Source: a virus | Length of the DNA stretch: 57,957 nucleotides | IMG/VR virus record: IMGVR_UViG_3300034375_000839 | Location: 1-57,957 of that record | Strand: one strand, 5' to 3' | Part shown: positions 42,542-51,020 of the stretch, piece after piece | How the letters are laid out: each line of letters starts with the position of its first letter | Numbering within the stretch: position 1 is the first letter of the stretch | Position numbers and translations under genes: made by a program | Notes under the pieces: model-generated | What the model was told of the DNA's origin: nothing | What the model saw: only the letters and a program-made list of their open reading frames with translations | Database searches by the model: none

Positions 42542-42553
42542 GGGTCGCCGCCT
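42542..42553. other. GC-rich 12-mer resembling lambda cos core
   Basis: On the minus strand it reads AGGCGGCGACCC. Lambda's cohesive end is GGGCGGCGACCT; the ten central bases agree. Such a GC-rich block is odd in this AT-rich region and sits 0.4 kb before the terminase large gene. A candidate cos site; chance similarity remains possible. Confidence 0.3.
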
Positions 42554-42617
42554 GATTAAGTTGATATGAGTATTTATAGTTTGAGTATAAAGTAATATAT
42601 AATTACAATAGGAGGTT

Positions 42618-42652
42618 GGGGTCTATCTATTTACCCCCGGAGGTCTAAATAG
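42618..42652 (+). promoter_or_regulatory. alternative hairpins in the leader of the packaging operon
   Basis: GGGGT (42618) can pair with ACCCC (42633), or CTATTTA (42627) with TAAATAG (42646). The two stems share bases, so only one can form. A GGAGGT also lies between. This is the layout of a switchable leader, though it could instead belong to a packaging or origin site. Confidence 0.35.
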
Positions 42653-42685
42653 AAAATAACATACTTTCCTATTTTATACAATAGT

Positions 42686-42705
42686 GTTATAATATTTTTT
42701 ATAAC
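42686..42705 (+). promoter_or_regulatory. -10 box with overlapping operator-like palindrome
   Basis: TATAAT at 42688-42693 is embedded in GTTATAA (42686-42692), spaced 6 bp from TTATAAC (42699-42705), a perfect 7-bp inverted repeat. The -35 (TTTCCT at 42665) is weak. A repressor bound here would cover the start site and control the late operon. Just upstream of an AAAGGAAAA ribosome site. Confidence 0.5.
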
Positions 42706-42720
42706 AACAAAGGAAAACTA

Positions 42721-42933
42721 ATGTATGAGCTTTTTGTATTAGCATGTTTAATGAATGACCCTACCCAATGTAAAACTTTAGCAGATTTAAAAAGTCCACA
42801 TGACACACATGACAAGTGTCTAGCAAGAGCCTATGTCATTGCAAGTGAATTACATACTTATATGCCTGGGTATTTTCCAAAAGCATATAAGTGTTTTGAT
42901 AAAAACAAAGAAGAAGGTAAAATAAATACATAA
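42721..42933 (+). CDS. small Cys-containing exported-like protein, 70 aa
   Basis: MYELFVLACLMNDPTQCKTL has a hydrophobic N-terminus too short for a standard signal peptide. Three further Cys (DTHDKCLA, AYKCFDK) recall a disulphide-bonded periplasmic protein. A related layout is seen at 56159. First gene of the rightward operon, coupled to terL by TAATG. Similar tiny proteins precede terminases of marine phages. Function unknown. Confidence 0.6.
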   Translation: MYELFVLACLMNDPTQCKTLADLKSPHDTHDKCLARAYVIASELHTYMPGYFPKAYKCFDKNKEEGKINT

Positions 42934-44456
42934 TGGAAGAAAAAACTAATATAGAAAATTACCTAGACTTTAAGATTAACTTAGATACATATATTAATTT
43001 AAGAGCAAGAGATGACTTTCTTACATTTGTAAAAGTATTTGCTCCTACTCTTGTATCTGATTTTAAGATGGGTAAGCATATTAAGTTACTATGTAGTAAA
43101 TTACAGGGTGTGGTAGATGGTAACATTAAGAGACTTATGGTATTTCTACCACCTCGTTCTTCTAAATCATTGATATGTAGTAAGTTATTTCCTGCATGGT
43201 ATATAGGTAACTTTTCAAACCATGAAATAATGTCAGTTTCACATAGTGACCAGCTTGCTTCTGACTTTGGTAGAACTGTAAGAGACATAGTTAATACAGA
43301 AAAGTTCCAAAGAATATTTAAAGGTGTAGCATTACGTAGTGACGTTAAGGCAGCAGGTAAGTGGAAAACAAATAAGAATGGTTCATACTATGCAGCAGGT
43401 GTAAGAAGTCAGGTTGCAGGTAGGGGAGCAAACATTGCCTTGCTAGATGATGTCATGTCAGAAGAAGATTCATTTAGTCAGACAGGTAGGAAGTATATCA
43501 AGGAGTGGTATCCTGCAGGTTTACGAACAAGGCTTATGCCTAATGGGTCAATTATTATTATTAATACAAGGTATCACTATGATGACCTATGTGGTTGGTT
43601 GTTAAAGCAGGAAAAGACTGCAGAGCAAAGCACCTATCCCTGGGAAGTTATTAGTATTCCGGCATGGTTAAATGAAGAAGCAGCAGAGTTACTAGACCTG
43701 CCTGTAGGTAGTTCGTACTTCCCTGAGTGGAAATCAGACGAGATACTACGAATAGATGAGCAGGAAATCAGAGCAAGTAATGGTGCAAGGTATTGGAACT
43801 CATTATATATGCAAGACCCTTCCCCTGATGATGGTGGTATAATTAAAAAGAAATATATAAACTGGTGGGAGTATGAAGAACCACCTGAGTGTCAGTTTAT
43901 TATACAGACATATGATACTGCATTTAGTACAAGTAGAACTGCAGACTATAGTGTTATACAGACATGGGGTATATTCCATGATTATGACGAGGACTATGGT
44001 CATGCATCTCATTTGATACTATTAGGTAACACAAGAGGTAGGTATGAGTATCCTGAACTTAGACGTATTGCACAGGATTTGTATAGAGACTTTAGACCTG
44101 ACGTATGTATTATAGAAAAGAAGGCAAGTGGTCAGTCTCTTATACAGGACATGCGTAGGGCAGGATTGCCTGTACTAGATTATCTTCCGGATAAAGATAA
44201 AGTTGCCAGAGTATATGCATCTACTCCCATGATGGAAGCAGGCAGAGTATGGCTACCTAAAAATAAAATATGGGCAGATGATTTATTTTCTGAGTGCATG
44301 TCATTTCCTAATGGCTCACATGATGACCAAGTAGACTGTATGACTATGGCAGTACACTACATGAAAGACAGTTGGAACTTAACACACCCGGAAGACCCTT
44401 CCTGGGAGGATGATGGAAGTAAAAAGGATAAAAGGGTTGCGTACTGGAGGGTATAA
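42933..44456 (+). CDS. terL: terminase large subunit, 507 aa
   Basis: The ATPase domain has a Walker A-like FLPPRSSKSLI at residues 71-81, a Walker B region (NIALLDDVMSEED) and a coupling motif (IIINTRYHYDD). The nuclease domain has TYDTAFSTSRTADYSVIQTW, IIEKKASGQSLIQ and SHDDQVDC, the metal-binding acids of the Terminase_6C fold. It pumps DNA into the prohead and cuts the concatemer. Small subunit is on the other strand at 23008. Confidence 0.92.
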   Translation: MEEKTNIENYLDFKINLDTYINLRARDDFLTFVKVFAPTLVSDFKMGKHIKLLCSKLQGVVDGNIKRLMVFLPPRSSKSLICSKLFPAWYIGNFSNHEIMSVSHSDQLASDFGRTVRDIVNTEKFQRIFKGVALRSDVKAAGKWKTNKNGSYYAAGVRSQVAGRGANIALLDDVMSEEDSFSQTGRKYIKEWYPAGLRTRLMPNGSIIIINTRYHYDDLCGWLLKQEKTAEQSTYPWEVISIPAWLNEEAAELLDLPVGSSYFPEWKSDEILRIDEQEIRASNGARYWNSLYMQDPSPDDGGIIKKKYINWWEYEEPPECQFIIQTYDTAFSTSRTADYSVIQTWGIFHDYDEDYGHASHLILLGNTRGRYEYPELRRIAQDLYRDFRPDVCIIEKKASGQSLIQDMRRAGLPVLDYLPDKDKVARVYASTPMMEAGRVWLPKNKIWADDLFSECMSFPNGSHDDQVDCMTMAVHYMKDSWNLTHPEDPSWEDDGSKKDKRVAYWRV

Positions 44457-44463
44457 CAGTATA

Positions 44464-44637
44464 ATGAAGATATTCAAATACAATACTGTAACCTACTGCG
44501 TAGAGTGTGGAGCAAAACGATATAGTAAATATTGTAAGTGCAACAGGTTACCAGTAAAGATGGGCAAATCCACAACCACAAAAAAATATAAAAGTCCAAT
44601 GATAAGGAAAGAGAATGGCAGTAGAAAAGAATCCTAA
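44464..44637 (+). CDS. small zinc-ribbon protein, 57 aa
   Basis: TVTYCVECGAKRYSKYCKCN contains CxxC...CxC, a zinc ribbon, followed by a basic Lys/Thr/Ser tail. It starts 7 bp after the terL stop and overlaps the portal start by 23 bp, a spacing typical of this genome. The ribosome site is weak. Could assist packaging or bind DNA; function unknown. Confidence 0.5.
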   Translation: MKIFKYNTVTYCVECGAKRYSKYCKCNRLPVKMGKSTTTKKYKSPMIRKENGSRKES

Positions 44638-47098
44638 TGAAGAAATAGCTCAAGATAATGTTATTAACTTAGATATTCAAAAAGAAAATACAATGAATAA
44701 TGTAAGTTTTGAACTTGACCCTGACACAGGTGAATTAGAGGTAGAGTTTGAATCTGACATAGTTGAAGAAATTGAGGAAGAGCAAGGAACTTTTTATGAG
44801 AACCTTGCAGACCTTATGGAAGAAGAAGACTTACAGGACATTGCAAATACTGTAATAGAAAAATATGATGCAGATAAATCTTCTAGGTCAGAGTGGGAGT
44901 CAATGTTTGAGAGAGGGTTTGACTTACTAGGACTAAAGCTTGAAGACACTACAGAACCATTTGAAGGTGCAGCAACTGCAGTACACCCACTACTTATTGA
45001 ATCTGCAGTTAAGTTTCAGAGTAAAGCAAGTGGAGAGTTATTTCCTTCTAAAGGACCTGTAAAGGTACAGATACTAGGTGACGTTACAGAAGCAAAGCAA
45101 AAACAGGCAAATAGAGTTCAGAACTTTATGAACTATCAAGTATCAGAACAAATGCCTGAATACTTTGATGAAACAGAAAGAATGTTGTTTCATTTGCCAC
45201 TACTAGGTTCTGCATTTAAAAAAATATATTATGATGATTCACTAGATAGACCTGTAAGTGAGTTTGTACCTATTGACCAATTTTATGTATCGTATTATGC
45301 TACAGATTTAAGAAGAGCAGATAGATATACACATATTCTTTATAGAAGTCCTGTAGAACTTGCAAGACAAATAAATGCAGGTATGTATAGAGACATAGAC
45401 TTACCTGACCCTACACAACCTACTCAGTCAGCAATGGCAGAAAAGATGGACACAGTATTAGGTCTTACACCTTCTACAGATACTGACCCCCAATATACTT
45501 TACTAGAACAGCATTGTTATCTTGAAATAGAAGACTATGACACTGCCTGTCCATATATTGTAACTGTAGAAGAGCAGTCACAAAAGGTATTGTCAATTAG
45601 AAGAAACTGGAATGAGGATGACAAAACAAAACAAAAGAAAATGTTTTTTACTCACTATAGATTTGTTCCTGGGTTTGGTTTCTATGGACTAGGACTTATA
45701 CATTTCTTAGGTAACCTTACAATGTCTGCCACTGCAGCAATGAGAAGTTTAATTGATGCAGGTCAGTTTGCAAACTTGCAGGGTGGTTTTAAAGCCAAGG
45801 GTGTTAAGGTTGTAGGAGATAATGACCCTATTGCTCCAGGTGAGTTTAAGGAAGTGGAAGCAACAGGCATGGACTTAAATAAGTCTATTGTAATGTTTCC
45901 ATACAAAGAACCTTCTAGAACTTTATTTGAAATGATGCAGTTTGTTGCAGGTGCAGGACAGAAGTTTGCAGACACAACTGAACAAGTTATAAGTGAAGGC
46001 TCTAACTATGGTCCTGTAGGTACAACTATGGCTCTGTTAGAAGCTTCAAGTAAATTCTTTTCTGCAATACATAAGAGATTACATAAGGCACAGAGAGAAG
46101 AGTTTAAGGTACTTGCACGTATTGATTCAGAAAGTTTACCCCAGAGATATCCTTATGATGTCCCAGGAGAGTCTTCAGAAATATTTAGAACTGACTTTGA
46201 TAAAAAGATTGACATTATTCCTGTAAGTGACCCTAACATTCCTTCGTCTGCTCACAGACTTATGATGACAAATATGGCAATGCAGGTAGCACAAAACGCA
46301 CCTCCGGGTATGTTTAATATGGAAGCATTAAATAGAACATTACTTAATGCAGCAAATATTCCTAACTTGGAAAATATTATGCCAAGTAAACCTAAACCAA
46401 TGCCACTTGACCCTGTTACAGATATTGAAGCAGCAACTAAGGGATTACCTATCAAGGCATTTACAGGTCAGAACCATGATGCCCATATTCAAATAAAGAC
46501 TATGTTCTTACAAGACCCTGCAAATGGTGGTAATCCAATAATGCAAAGAGTAAGTCCAATACTTCAGGCAAACATACAGGAACATGTAGTAATGAAGTAT
46601 CAGGAACAAGTCAATGGTATGACAAGACAGATTATGTCTCAAGCACCTCAAGGTGACCCTAACATGCAGAACCCTCAAGTTATTGAGCAAGTTATGGCTC
46701 AGGCTGCACAACAAGTTATGCAGGCAAATCAAGCAATGGCTCAACAAGGTGGTTCACCTGAACAACAAATGGTACAGATGGAAGCTCAAAGACTTGGTCT
46801 TGAAAAAGAAAAAGTTCAGGCACAGCTTGCAAAGGAAGCTACTGAGGGTGCATTAAAGAATAGAGACCTTGACCTTAAAGAACAAAAGATTGCCCTTGAT
46901 GCTTATAAGATAGGAGCAGAAGGTTTACTTAAAGCAGAAGAAAGAGAAAAGGACAGAAATACTGAGCAGGCAATGAATGCAGTTAAAATGCTTGTTGACA
47001 TGATAAAGCAGGGTGATAGTATTCAAAGTGCAGAAAGTATAAAGACTTCTGACGTTCTTATTAAAATGCTTGAAGATGCAAAAAAAGAAAGAGAATAA
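44615..47098 (+). CDS. portal protein, P22-like, 827 aa
   Basis: The core region has EDTTEPFEGAATAVHPLLIE, FLPLLGSAF-like helices and FGFYGLGLIHFLGNLTMSAT, followed by QGGFKAKGVKV, all typical of the P22 gp1-type portal. It forms the dodecameric ring for DNA entry, terminase docking and tail attachment. The last about 170 residues are Gln/Met-rich helices and a coiled coil (EQQMVQMEAQRLGLEKEKVQ), like P22's long barrel. P22 portal is 725 residues. AAGGAAAG precedes the ATG. Confidence 0.88.
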   Translation: MAVEKNPNEEIAQDNVINLDIQKENTMNNVSFELDPDTGELEVEFESDIVEEIEEEQGTFYENLADLMEEEDLQDIANTVIEKYDADKSSRSEWESMFERGFDLLGLKLEDTTEPFEGAATAVHPLLIESAVKFQSKASGELFPSKGPVKVQILGDVTEAKQKQANRVQNFMNYQVSEQMPEYFDETERMLFHLPLLGSAFKKIYYDDSLDRPVSEFVPIDQFYVSYYATDLRRADRYTHILYRSPVELARQINAGMYRDIDLPDPTQPTQSAMAEKMDTVLGLTPSTDTDPQYTLLEQHCYLEIEDYDTACPYIVTVEEQSQKVLSIRRNWNEDDKTKQKKMFFTHYRFVPGFGFYGLGLIHFLGNLTMSATAAMRSLIDAGQFANLQGGFKAKGVKVVGDNDPIAPGEFKEVEATGMDLNKSIVMFPYKEPSRTLFEMMQFVAGAGQKFADTTEQVISEGSNYGPVGTTMALLEASSKFFSAIHKRLHKAQREEFKVLARIDSESLPQRYPYDVPGESSEIFRTDFDKKIDIIPVSDPNIPSSAHRLMMTNMAMQVAQNAPPGMFNMEALNRTLLNAANIPNLENIMPSKPKPMPLDPVTDIEAATKGLPIKAFTGQNHDAHIQIKTMFLQDPANGGNPIMQRVSPILQANIQEHVVMKYQEQVNGMTRQIMSQAPQGDPNMQNPQVIEQVMAQAAQQVMQANQAMAQQGGSPEQQMVQMEAQRLGLEKEKVQAQLAKEATEGALKNRDLDLKEQKIALDAYKIGAEGLLKAEEREKDRNTEQAMNAVKMLVDMIKQGDSIQSAESIKTSDVLIKMLEDAKKERE

Positions 47099-47290
47099 AT
47101 GCTATCAGATGAAATAAGTAGAGCATTAGATAAAGAAATCGAAACAATAAAAAATTCCCTTGCATATGGTTCAGCTTCAGATTATCATACGTACATGAAC
47201 TGTGTAGGTCGCATTGCAGGTATTGAATGGGCTAAAGCAGAAATTAAAAACATAACTAGAAAAATGTTAGATGAAGAGGATGACGATTAA
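47099..47290 (+). CDS. small helical protein, 63 aa
   Basis: Helical (LDKEIETIKNSLAYGSASDY, then VGRIAGIEWAKAEIKNIT), with an acidic tail DEEDDD. Starts directly after the portal stop. Its TAA overlaps the next ATG. Similar small proteins follow portals in marine podoviruses, to my recollection. Function unknown. Confidence 0.6.
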   Translation: MLSDEISRALDKEIETIKNSLAYGSASDYHTYMNCVGRIAGIEWAKAEIKNITRKMLDEEDDD

Positions 47291-47706
47291 TGCAACAACC
47301 AAGTATGGGAGCAGCAACAAAGAATGATATGTGGATAACAGAGGAGCATGTAGAAGACCCTGCAGTACTCCCTACTATTCCAGGATTTCATATTCTTGTA
47401 AGACCTATATCAATAAAAGAAAAAACAAAAGGTGGATTATACTTACCTGATTCTGTAAAGAATGACATTGCTTACTTAACTACAGTAGGTAAGGTTCTTA
47501 CAGTAGGAGACTCAGCTTACTTAGATGAAGCAAAGTTTCCAAAAGGACCTTGGTGTAAAGCAGGAGACTATGTATGTTATGGTAAACATTCAGGTCAAAA
47601 GTTTTTTTATAAAGGTACTAAACTACTATTGTTATATGATGACCAGATTTCTATGGTTGTAGAAGACCCTAAAGATTTAGACCCAACATATAACTTATCA
47701 AATTAA
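47290..47706 (+). CDS. GroES-like co-chaperonin, 138 aa
   Basis: GFHILVRPISIKEKTKGGLY, then LPDSVK, matches the GroES N-terminus ([20 protein letters not shown]). VGKVLTVGDSAY and CKAGDYVCYGKHSGQKFFYK match the later strands, and LLLLYDDQISMVVE the end. About 20 residues extend each end beyond the usual 97. It likely caps host GroEL for folding the phage capsid protein, like T4 gp31. It sits right before the scaffold and capsid genes. Confidence 0.8.
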   Translation: MQQPSMGAATKNDMWITEEHVEDPAVLPTIPGFHILVRPISIKEKTKGGLYLPDSVKNDIAYLTTVGKVLTVGDSAYLDEAKFPKGPWCKAGDYVCYGKHSGQKFFYKGTKLLLLYDDQISMVVEDPKDLDPTYNLSN

Positions 47707-47720
47707 TTTCTTAAGCTTGC

Positions 47721-47749
47721 TTGCAAAGTAATTGAAATTAATATATAAT
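47721..47749 (+). promoter_or_regulatory. sigma-70-like promoter of the capsid operon
   Basis: TTGCAA at 47721, 17-bp spacer, TATAAT at 47744-47749. It lies in an 87-bp gap before the scaffold gene, giving the capsid genes extra transcription. Same TTGCAW pattern as at 3378 and 50971. Confidence 0.7.
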
Positions 47750-47793
47750 CAAAAATATGCGTAAACTTAGTTTCGCAAACTATGGAGAAATGA

Positions 47794-48777
47794 ATGACAC
47801 CAGATAATGAGTGGTCTACGATTGATACTTCACAATCGCAAAATAAAGAAGAAGACAAAGTAGAGTTTGAAATAGAAGGTCAGGAAGAACAGGCAGTTGT
47901 AGAAACAAAGCCAGAACAGCCTGCACCAGAAGTTCAAGTAAAAACAGAGACAGAAGAAGTTGTACCTGAGAAAAAACCTGAAGCAAATTCTTCAGGAGCA
48001 GAAAAAAGAATAAGACAATTAGTTCGTCAGAAGAAAGAACGAGAGGAACAAATTGAACAACTTATTTCAAGGCAGGCAGAGCTTGAAGAAAGACTAAAGG
48101 CTCAACAAAAGGAAGCAGAAACTTCTTTTACCAAAAGTTTTGAAACGACTGAAGAGCAAATTAAAAGTCGTATTGAAATGGCAAAAGATGTTTATAAGCA
48201 GGCTTTAGAATCAGGAGACTCAAGTTTAATTGTAAATGCACAAGAAAACTTGAACAATGCTCAGAATGATGCTAATGCATTAAAGATTGCAAAACAACAA
48301 TATGAAACACAGAAACCTATTGTTACTGAAGCAAAAGAAACTGCAAAACCTACTGCAAAGCCACAGTCAAATGTAAAGTATGATAAGCTTGCATTAGATT
48401 GGGCAGGTAAAAATCCTTGGTTTGGTCAAGACCAAGTAATGACTACGTTAGCATTAGAACTAGACCAAACATTAAAAGGAGAGGGTTATGACCCTTCTGA
48501 AGAAGATTTCTATAATGAAATAGATAACAGACTTCGTCAACAATATCCTGAAAGGTATGGAGTTGACACTCGTCAGCAGGAAACGACATCTCCTGCTCAA
48601 GTAGTCGGAGGAGCATCACGCACTCCTTCATCCTCGTCTAAGGGCAAGAAGGTTAGACTATCTAAAGAAGATATGCGACTTGCAGAAAAATGGGGTATAC
48701 CTCTTGAACAATATGCTGCAGAAAAGCTGAAGGTTGAAAAATCTGAAGGCGATTATACTACAGTTTACAATAAATAG
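47794..48777 (+). CDS. scaffolding-like protein, 327 aa
   Basis: Highly charged: an acidic N-terminus (EEDKVEFEIEGQEEQAVVET), a coiled coil (EREEQIEQLISRQAELEERL) around residues 80-110 and a basic C-terminus (SSSSKGKKVRLSKEDMRLAE). This layout and the place just before the major capsid gene identify capsid scaffolds, which organise the coat protein and leave before or during packaging. No protease motif seen. Confidence 0.75.
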   Translation: MTPDNEWSTIDTSQSQNKEEDKVEFEIEGQEEQAVVETKPEQPAPEVQVKTETEEVVPEKKPEANSSGAEKRIRQLVRQKKEREEQIEQLISRQAELEERLKAQQKEAETSFTKSFETTEEQIKSRIEMAKDVYKQALESGDSSLIVNAQENLNNAQNDANALKIAKQQYETQKPIVTEAKETAKPTAKPQSNVKYDKLALDWAGKNPWFGQDQVMTTLALELDQTLKGEGYDPSEEDFYNEIDNRLRQQYPERYGVDTRQQETTSPAQVVGGASRTPSSSSKGKKVRLSKEDMRLAEKWGIPLEQYAAEKLKVEKSEGDYTTVYNK

Positions 48778-48792
48778 TGTGGGGAAATTAAA

Positions 48793-49293
48793 ATGACACG
48801 AACAAGTACAATGGCAAAATCACGTAATACTGAAAGTCGTGAACTCAATAATAGGGAACAGGATATGGAATTTAGAGAACCTAATATGCTTGAGATTCCA
48901 GAAAATGTTTCTAATCGTTTTAGAAACGAGGGCATGGCTCTTCGTTGGATACGTATAAATCTTCGTGGAAAAGACGATTATACAAATGTTGGCAAGCGAA
49001 TACAAGAAGGTTGGCAATTTGTAGATATTAATGAAGTTCCTGAAATTCAACATACATCCTTCGTGAGGGATGAAGGTCGATATACTGGTGCAGTCTGTCG
49101 TGGAGACTTAGCATTAGCAAAAATGCCATTACAAAAAGCAGAAAATCGACAAAAGTTTTACGAGAACCAAAGCTCAGAAATGGTTGATGCAGTTAATCAG
49201 CAGTTAATGAGTGGGAATAATTCTCGTATGCCTATTAGAAATAATAGTAAAAGTCAGGTTACTAAGGGTAAGACACCTAGATTTCAAGATTAG
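48793..49293 (+). CDS. head-associated hypothetical protein, 166 aa
   Basis: Asn/Arg-rich. It has LEIPENVSNRFRNEGMALRW and RINLRGKDDYTNVGKRIQEG, then GWQFVDINEVPEI. It stands between scaffold and capsid genes in marine podoviruses of this type. The motif order suggests a head-completion or minor capsid protein; function unknown. Confidence 0.6.
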   Translation: MTRTSTMAKSRNTESRELNNREQDMEFREPNMLEIPENVSNRFRNEGMALRWIRINLRGKDDYTNVGKRIQEGWQFVDINEVPEIQHTSFVRDEGRYTGAVCRGDLALAKMPLQKAENRQKFYENQSSEMVDAVNQQLMSGNNSRMPIRNNSKSQVTKGKTPRFQD

Positions 49294-49348
49294 TCTAGTG
49301 TGTAGTAGTCTTAGTGATTGTTAATTTTAATTTAAGGGAGAAAAAACT

Positions 49349-49963
49349 ATGACTACAAGTGCAGCATTGTTTGGCTTCTCACCATCTCGTAAACGTGGTA
49401 ATAACCCAAATGCGATTGGAACTAATGAATATCCTATAGCTTCAGGTTATGGTGCAAATATTTTTACTGGTGACCTAGTAAGAATAAATGCAGGTAACTT
49501 AGAAGTTATTACAACTACTACTGAAGTAGTTCAGGGTGTCTTCATGGGTTGCAGATATGTTGAGAACGGCGAACAAAAATTTAAGGCATACTTTCCTTCA
49601 GGTACTTCTACTACAGATGCCTATGGAATAGTTGCTGATGACCCAAACCAAGTTTTTGAAGTACAGGCAGATGCGTCTGTTACTGCAGGAGACTTGCATG
49701 GTTCTCAAAACTTCGGAGTTGTTCTAGGAGCAGGTTCTACATTTACAGGTAAATCTGGACATGGTATAGATGCTTCAACTAGAACTACAGGAATCGCAAT
49801 GGTGCGTACACTGGATTATGTAAATGAGCCAGGTAACCAAGTAGATGTATCAGCAGAAAGAGCTTTTCTAAAATTAAATACTAGATTAGTTCAGCATACT
49901 GACAACTTCTTGACACCTATCGTTTCTGCTCCTGCAACTATTACAGCATATTTATTAGGTTAA
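49349..49963 (+). CDS. capsid decoration-like protein, 204 aa
   Basis: All-beta, with PIASGYGANIFTGDLVRINA at its centre, a beta-sandwich common in capsid-decorating proteins. Strong AAGGGAGAAAAAA site. It directly precedes the coat protein, 14 bp before that gene. Its role is inferred from fold-like composition and position. Confidence 0.6.
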   Translation: MTTSAALFGFSPSRKRGNNPNAIGTNEYPIASGYGANIFTGDLVRINAGNLEVITTTTEVVQGVFMGCRYVENGEQKFKAYFPSGTSTTDAYGIVADDPNQVFEVQADASVTAGDLHGSQNFGVVLGAGSTFTGKSGHGIDASTRTTGIAMVRTLDYVNEPGNQVDVSAERAFLKLNTRLVQHTDNFLTPIVSAPATITAYLLG

Positions 49964-49977
49964 GGGGAGGATAAACT

Positions 49978-50922
49978 ATGGCGATAAATAGAGCAAGTAT
50001 ATCAAAAGAACTTCTTCCCGGACTTAATGCTGTTTTTGGCATGGAGTATGGAGAAGTTTCTGATGAGCATAAGCCACTATTTGAAGTTGAAAACTCAGAT
50101 AGGGCATTTGAAGAAGAAGTATTATTTACAGGATTTGGTACTGCACCGACTAAAGCAGAAGGTGCTGCAGTTTCCTTTGATGATGCTCAAGAGTCTTTCA
50201 CTTCAAGGTATACACATGAGACAGTTGCACTGGCTTTTGCGATTACTGAAGAAGCAATGGAAGACAACCTTTATGACACTTTTGCAAAATTAAGAGCAAA
50301 GGGATTAGCTAGAGCAATGGCTAATACTAAGCAGGTTAAAGCTGCAGATGTGTACAATAATGGTTTTAATGCATCTTTTGTAGGTGGGGATGGACAGCCT
50401 TTCTTTTCGGCTTCACACCCAACTATAGGTGATGGTAACCAATCAAATACTTTAGGTGCAACTGACTTGTCAGAAGCTTCTTTAGAATCTGCATTGATTA
50501 CTATTTCTAAAGCAAAAGATGACAGAGGTATTTTGATTGGTCTTCAGACTCAGTCATTGCATATACCTTCTGACTTGGCATTTACTGCAGACCAAATTCT
50601 AAATAGTACAATGTCAACAACTATTGGGGTTAATCCAACAACTGCTGCAAATGGTGCAACAAATGTTAACGACATTAACTCAATCAGAAATCAGGGCATG
50701 GTTCCAGGTGGATTCTTTGTAAATAGAAGGTTCACTGATACGAATGCATGGTTCTTAAAAACTGATTGTCCTAATGGAGCAAAAATGTTTGTACGTTCAC
50801 CATTACAGACAAAAATGGAGCCAGACTTCGATACAGGAAACGTAAGATTTAAAGCTAGAGAAAGATATAGCTTTGGTTTTTCTGACTGGAGAAGTTATTA
50901 TGGAGCTTCAGGTTCATCCTAA
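49978..50922 (+). CDS. major capsid protein (Mu gpT-like HK97 fold), 314 aa
   Basis: Starts ASISKELLPGLNAVFGMEYG, with EVSDEHKPLFEVENSDRAFE next, the opening of the Mu gpT-type coat proteins. The centre (AFAITEEAMEDNLYDTFAKL) is the HK97 spine helix region. The C-terminus has GMVPGGFFVNRRFTDTNAWF and FKARERYSFGFSDWRSYYGA. It forms the icosahedral shell. A strong AAGGGGAGG site implies heavy translation; a terminator follows. Confidence 0.88.
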   Translation: MAINRASISKELLPGLNAVFGMEYGEVSDEHKPLFEVENSDRAFEEEVLFTGFGTAPTKAEGAAVSFDDAQESFTSRYTHETVALAFAITEEAMEDNLYDTFAKLRAKGLARAMANTKQVKAADVYNNGFNASFVGGDGQPFFSASHPTIGDGNQSNTLGATDLSEASLESALITISKAKDDRGILIGLQTQSLHIPSDLAFTADQILNSTMSTTIGVNPTTAANGATNVNDINSIRNQGMVPGGFFVNRRFTDTNAWFLKTDCPNGAKMFVRSPLQTKMEPDFDTGNVRFKARERYSFGFSDWRSYYGASGSS

Positions 50923-50956
50923 TAGATGACTGTAAGTTAATAACTTAATAAAAAAA

Positions 50957-50992
50957 GGGAGGGATAGCCTTTGCATCCTTCCCTATTTTTTT
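50957..50992 (+). terminator. rho-independent terminator after the capsid gene
   Basis: GGGAGGGAT pairs with ATCCTTCCC (nine pairs, one G-U) across an 9-nt loop, followed by TA and seven T. It insulates the capsid gene from downstream tail genes, which have their own promoter overlapping its end. Confidence 0.8.
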
Positions 50993-50999
50993 GTATAAT
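50971..50999 (+). promoter_or_regulatory. sigma-70-like promoter inside the capsid terminator
   Basis: TTGCAT (50971), 17-bp spacer, TATAAT (50994). The -35 lies in the terminator loop and the -10 just past the T-run, so one 43-bp element ends one transcript and starts another. Confidence 0.55.
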
Positions 51000-51020
51000 A
51001 AATATATTAAGGAGAATTAC

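Larger units (their letters stand above)
42144..42720. promoter_or_regulatory. 577-bp non-coding divergent control region
   Basis: Lies between the leftward early genes and the rightward packaging operon. It holds repeat copies 4 and 5, a palindrome near 42225-42250 (AGTTATT / AATAACT), two TATAAT boxes, a GC-rich patch at 42542-42553, alternative hairpins at 42618-42652 and the operator-like palindrome before 42721. The stretch 42240-42520 is very AT-rich with no ORF of note. It is the natural candidate for a replication origin and, because terminase large follows, for the packaging/cos site. Confidence 0.6.

Noticed and set aside
42513-42553. A 10-residue leader-like ORF (MLNLAKWVAA) with AGGA before it, covering the GC-rich patch
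   Set aside because: Too short to support by coding evidence, and the same bases are better explained as a possible cos core; noted only as an alternative.
50027-50293. 88-codon frame in the +1 frame of the capsid gene
   Set aside because: Leu/Lys/Met-rich out-of-frame shadow of the capsid; the motifs of the capsid gene are intact.
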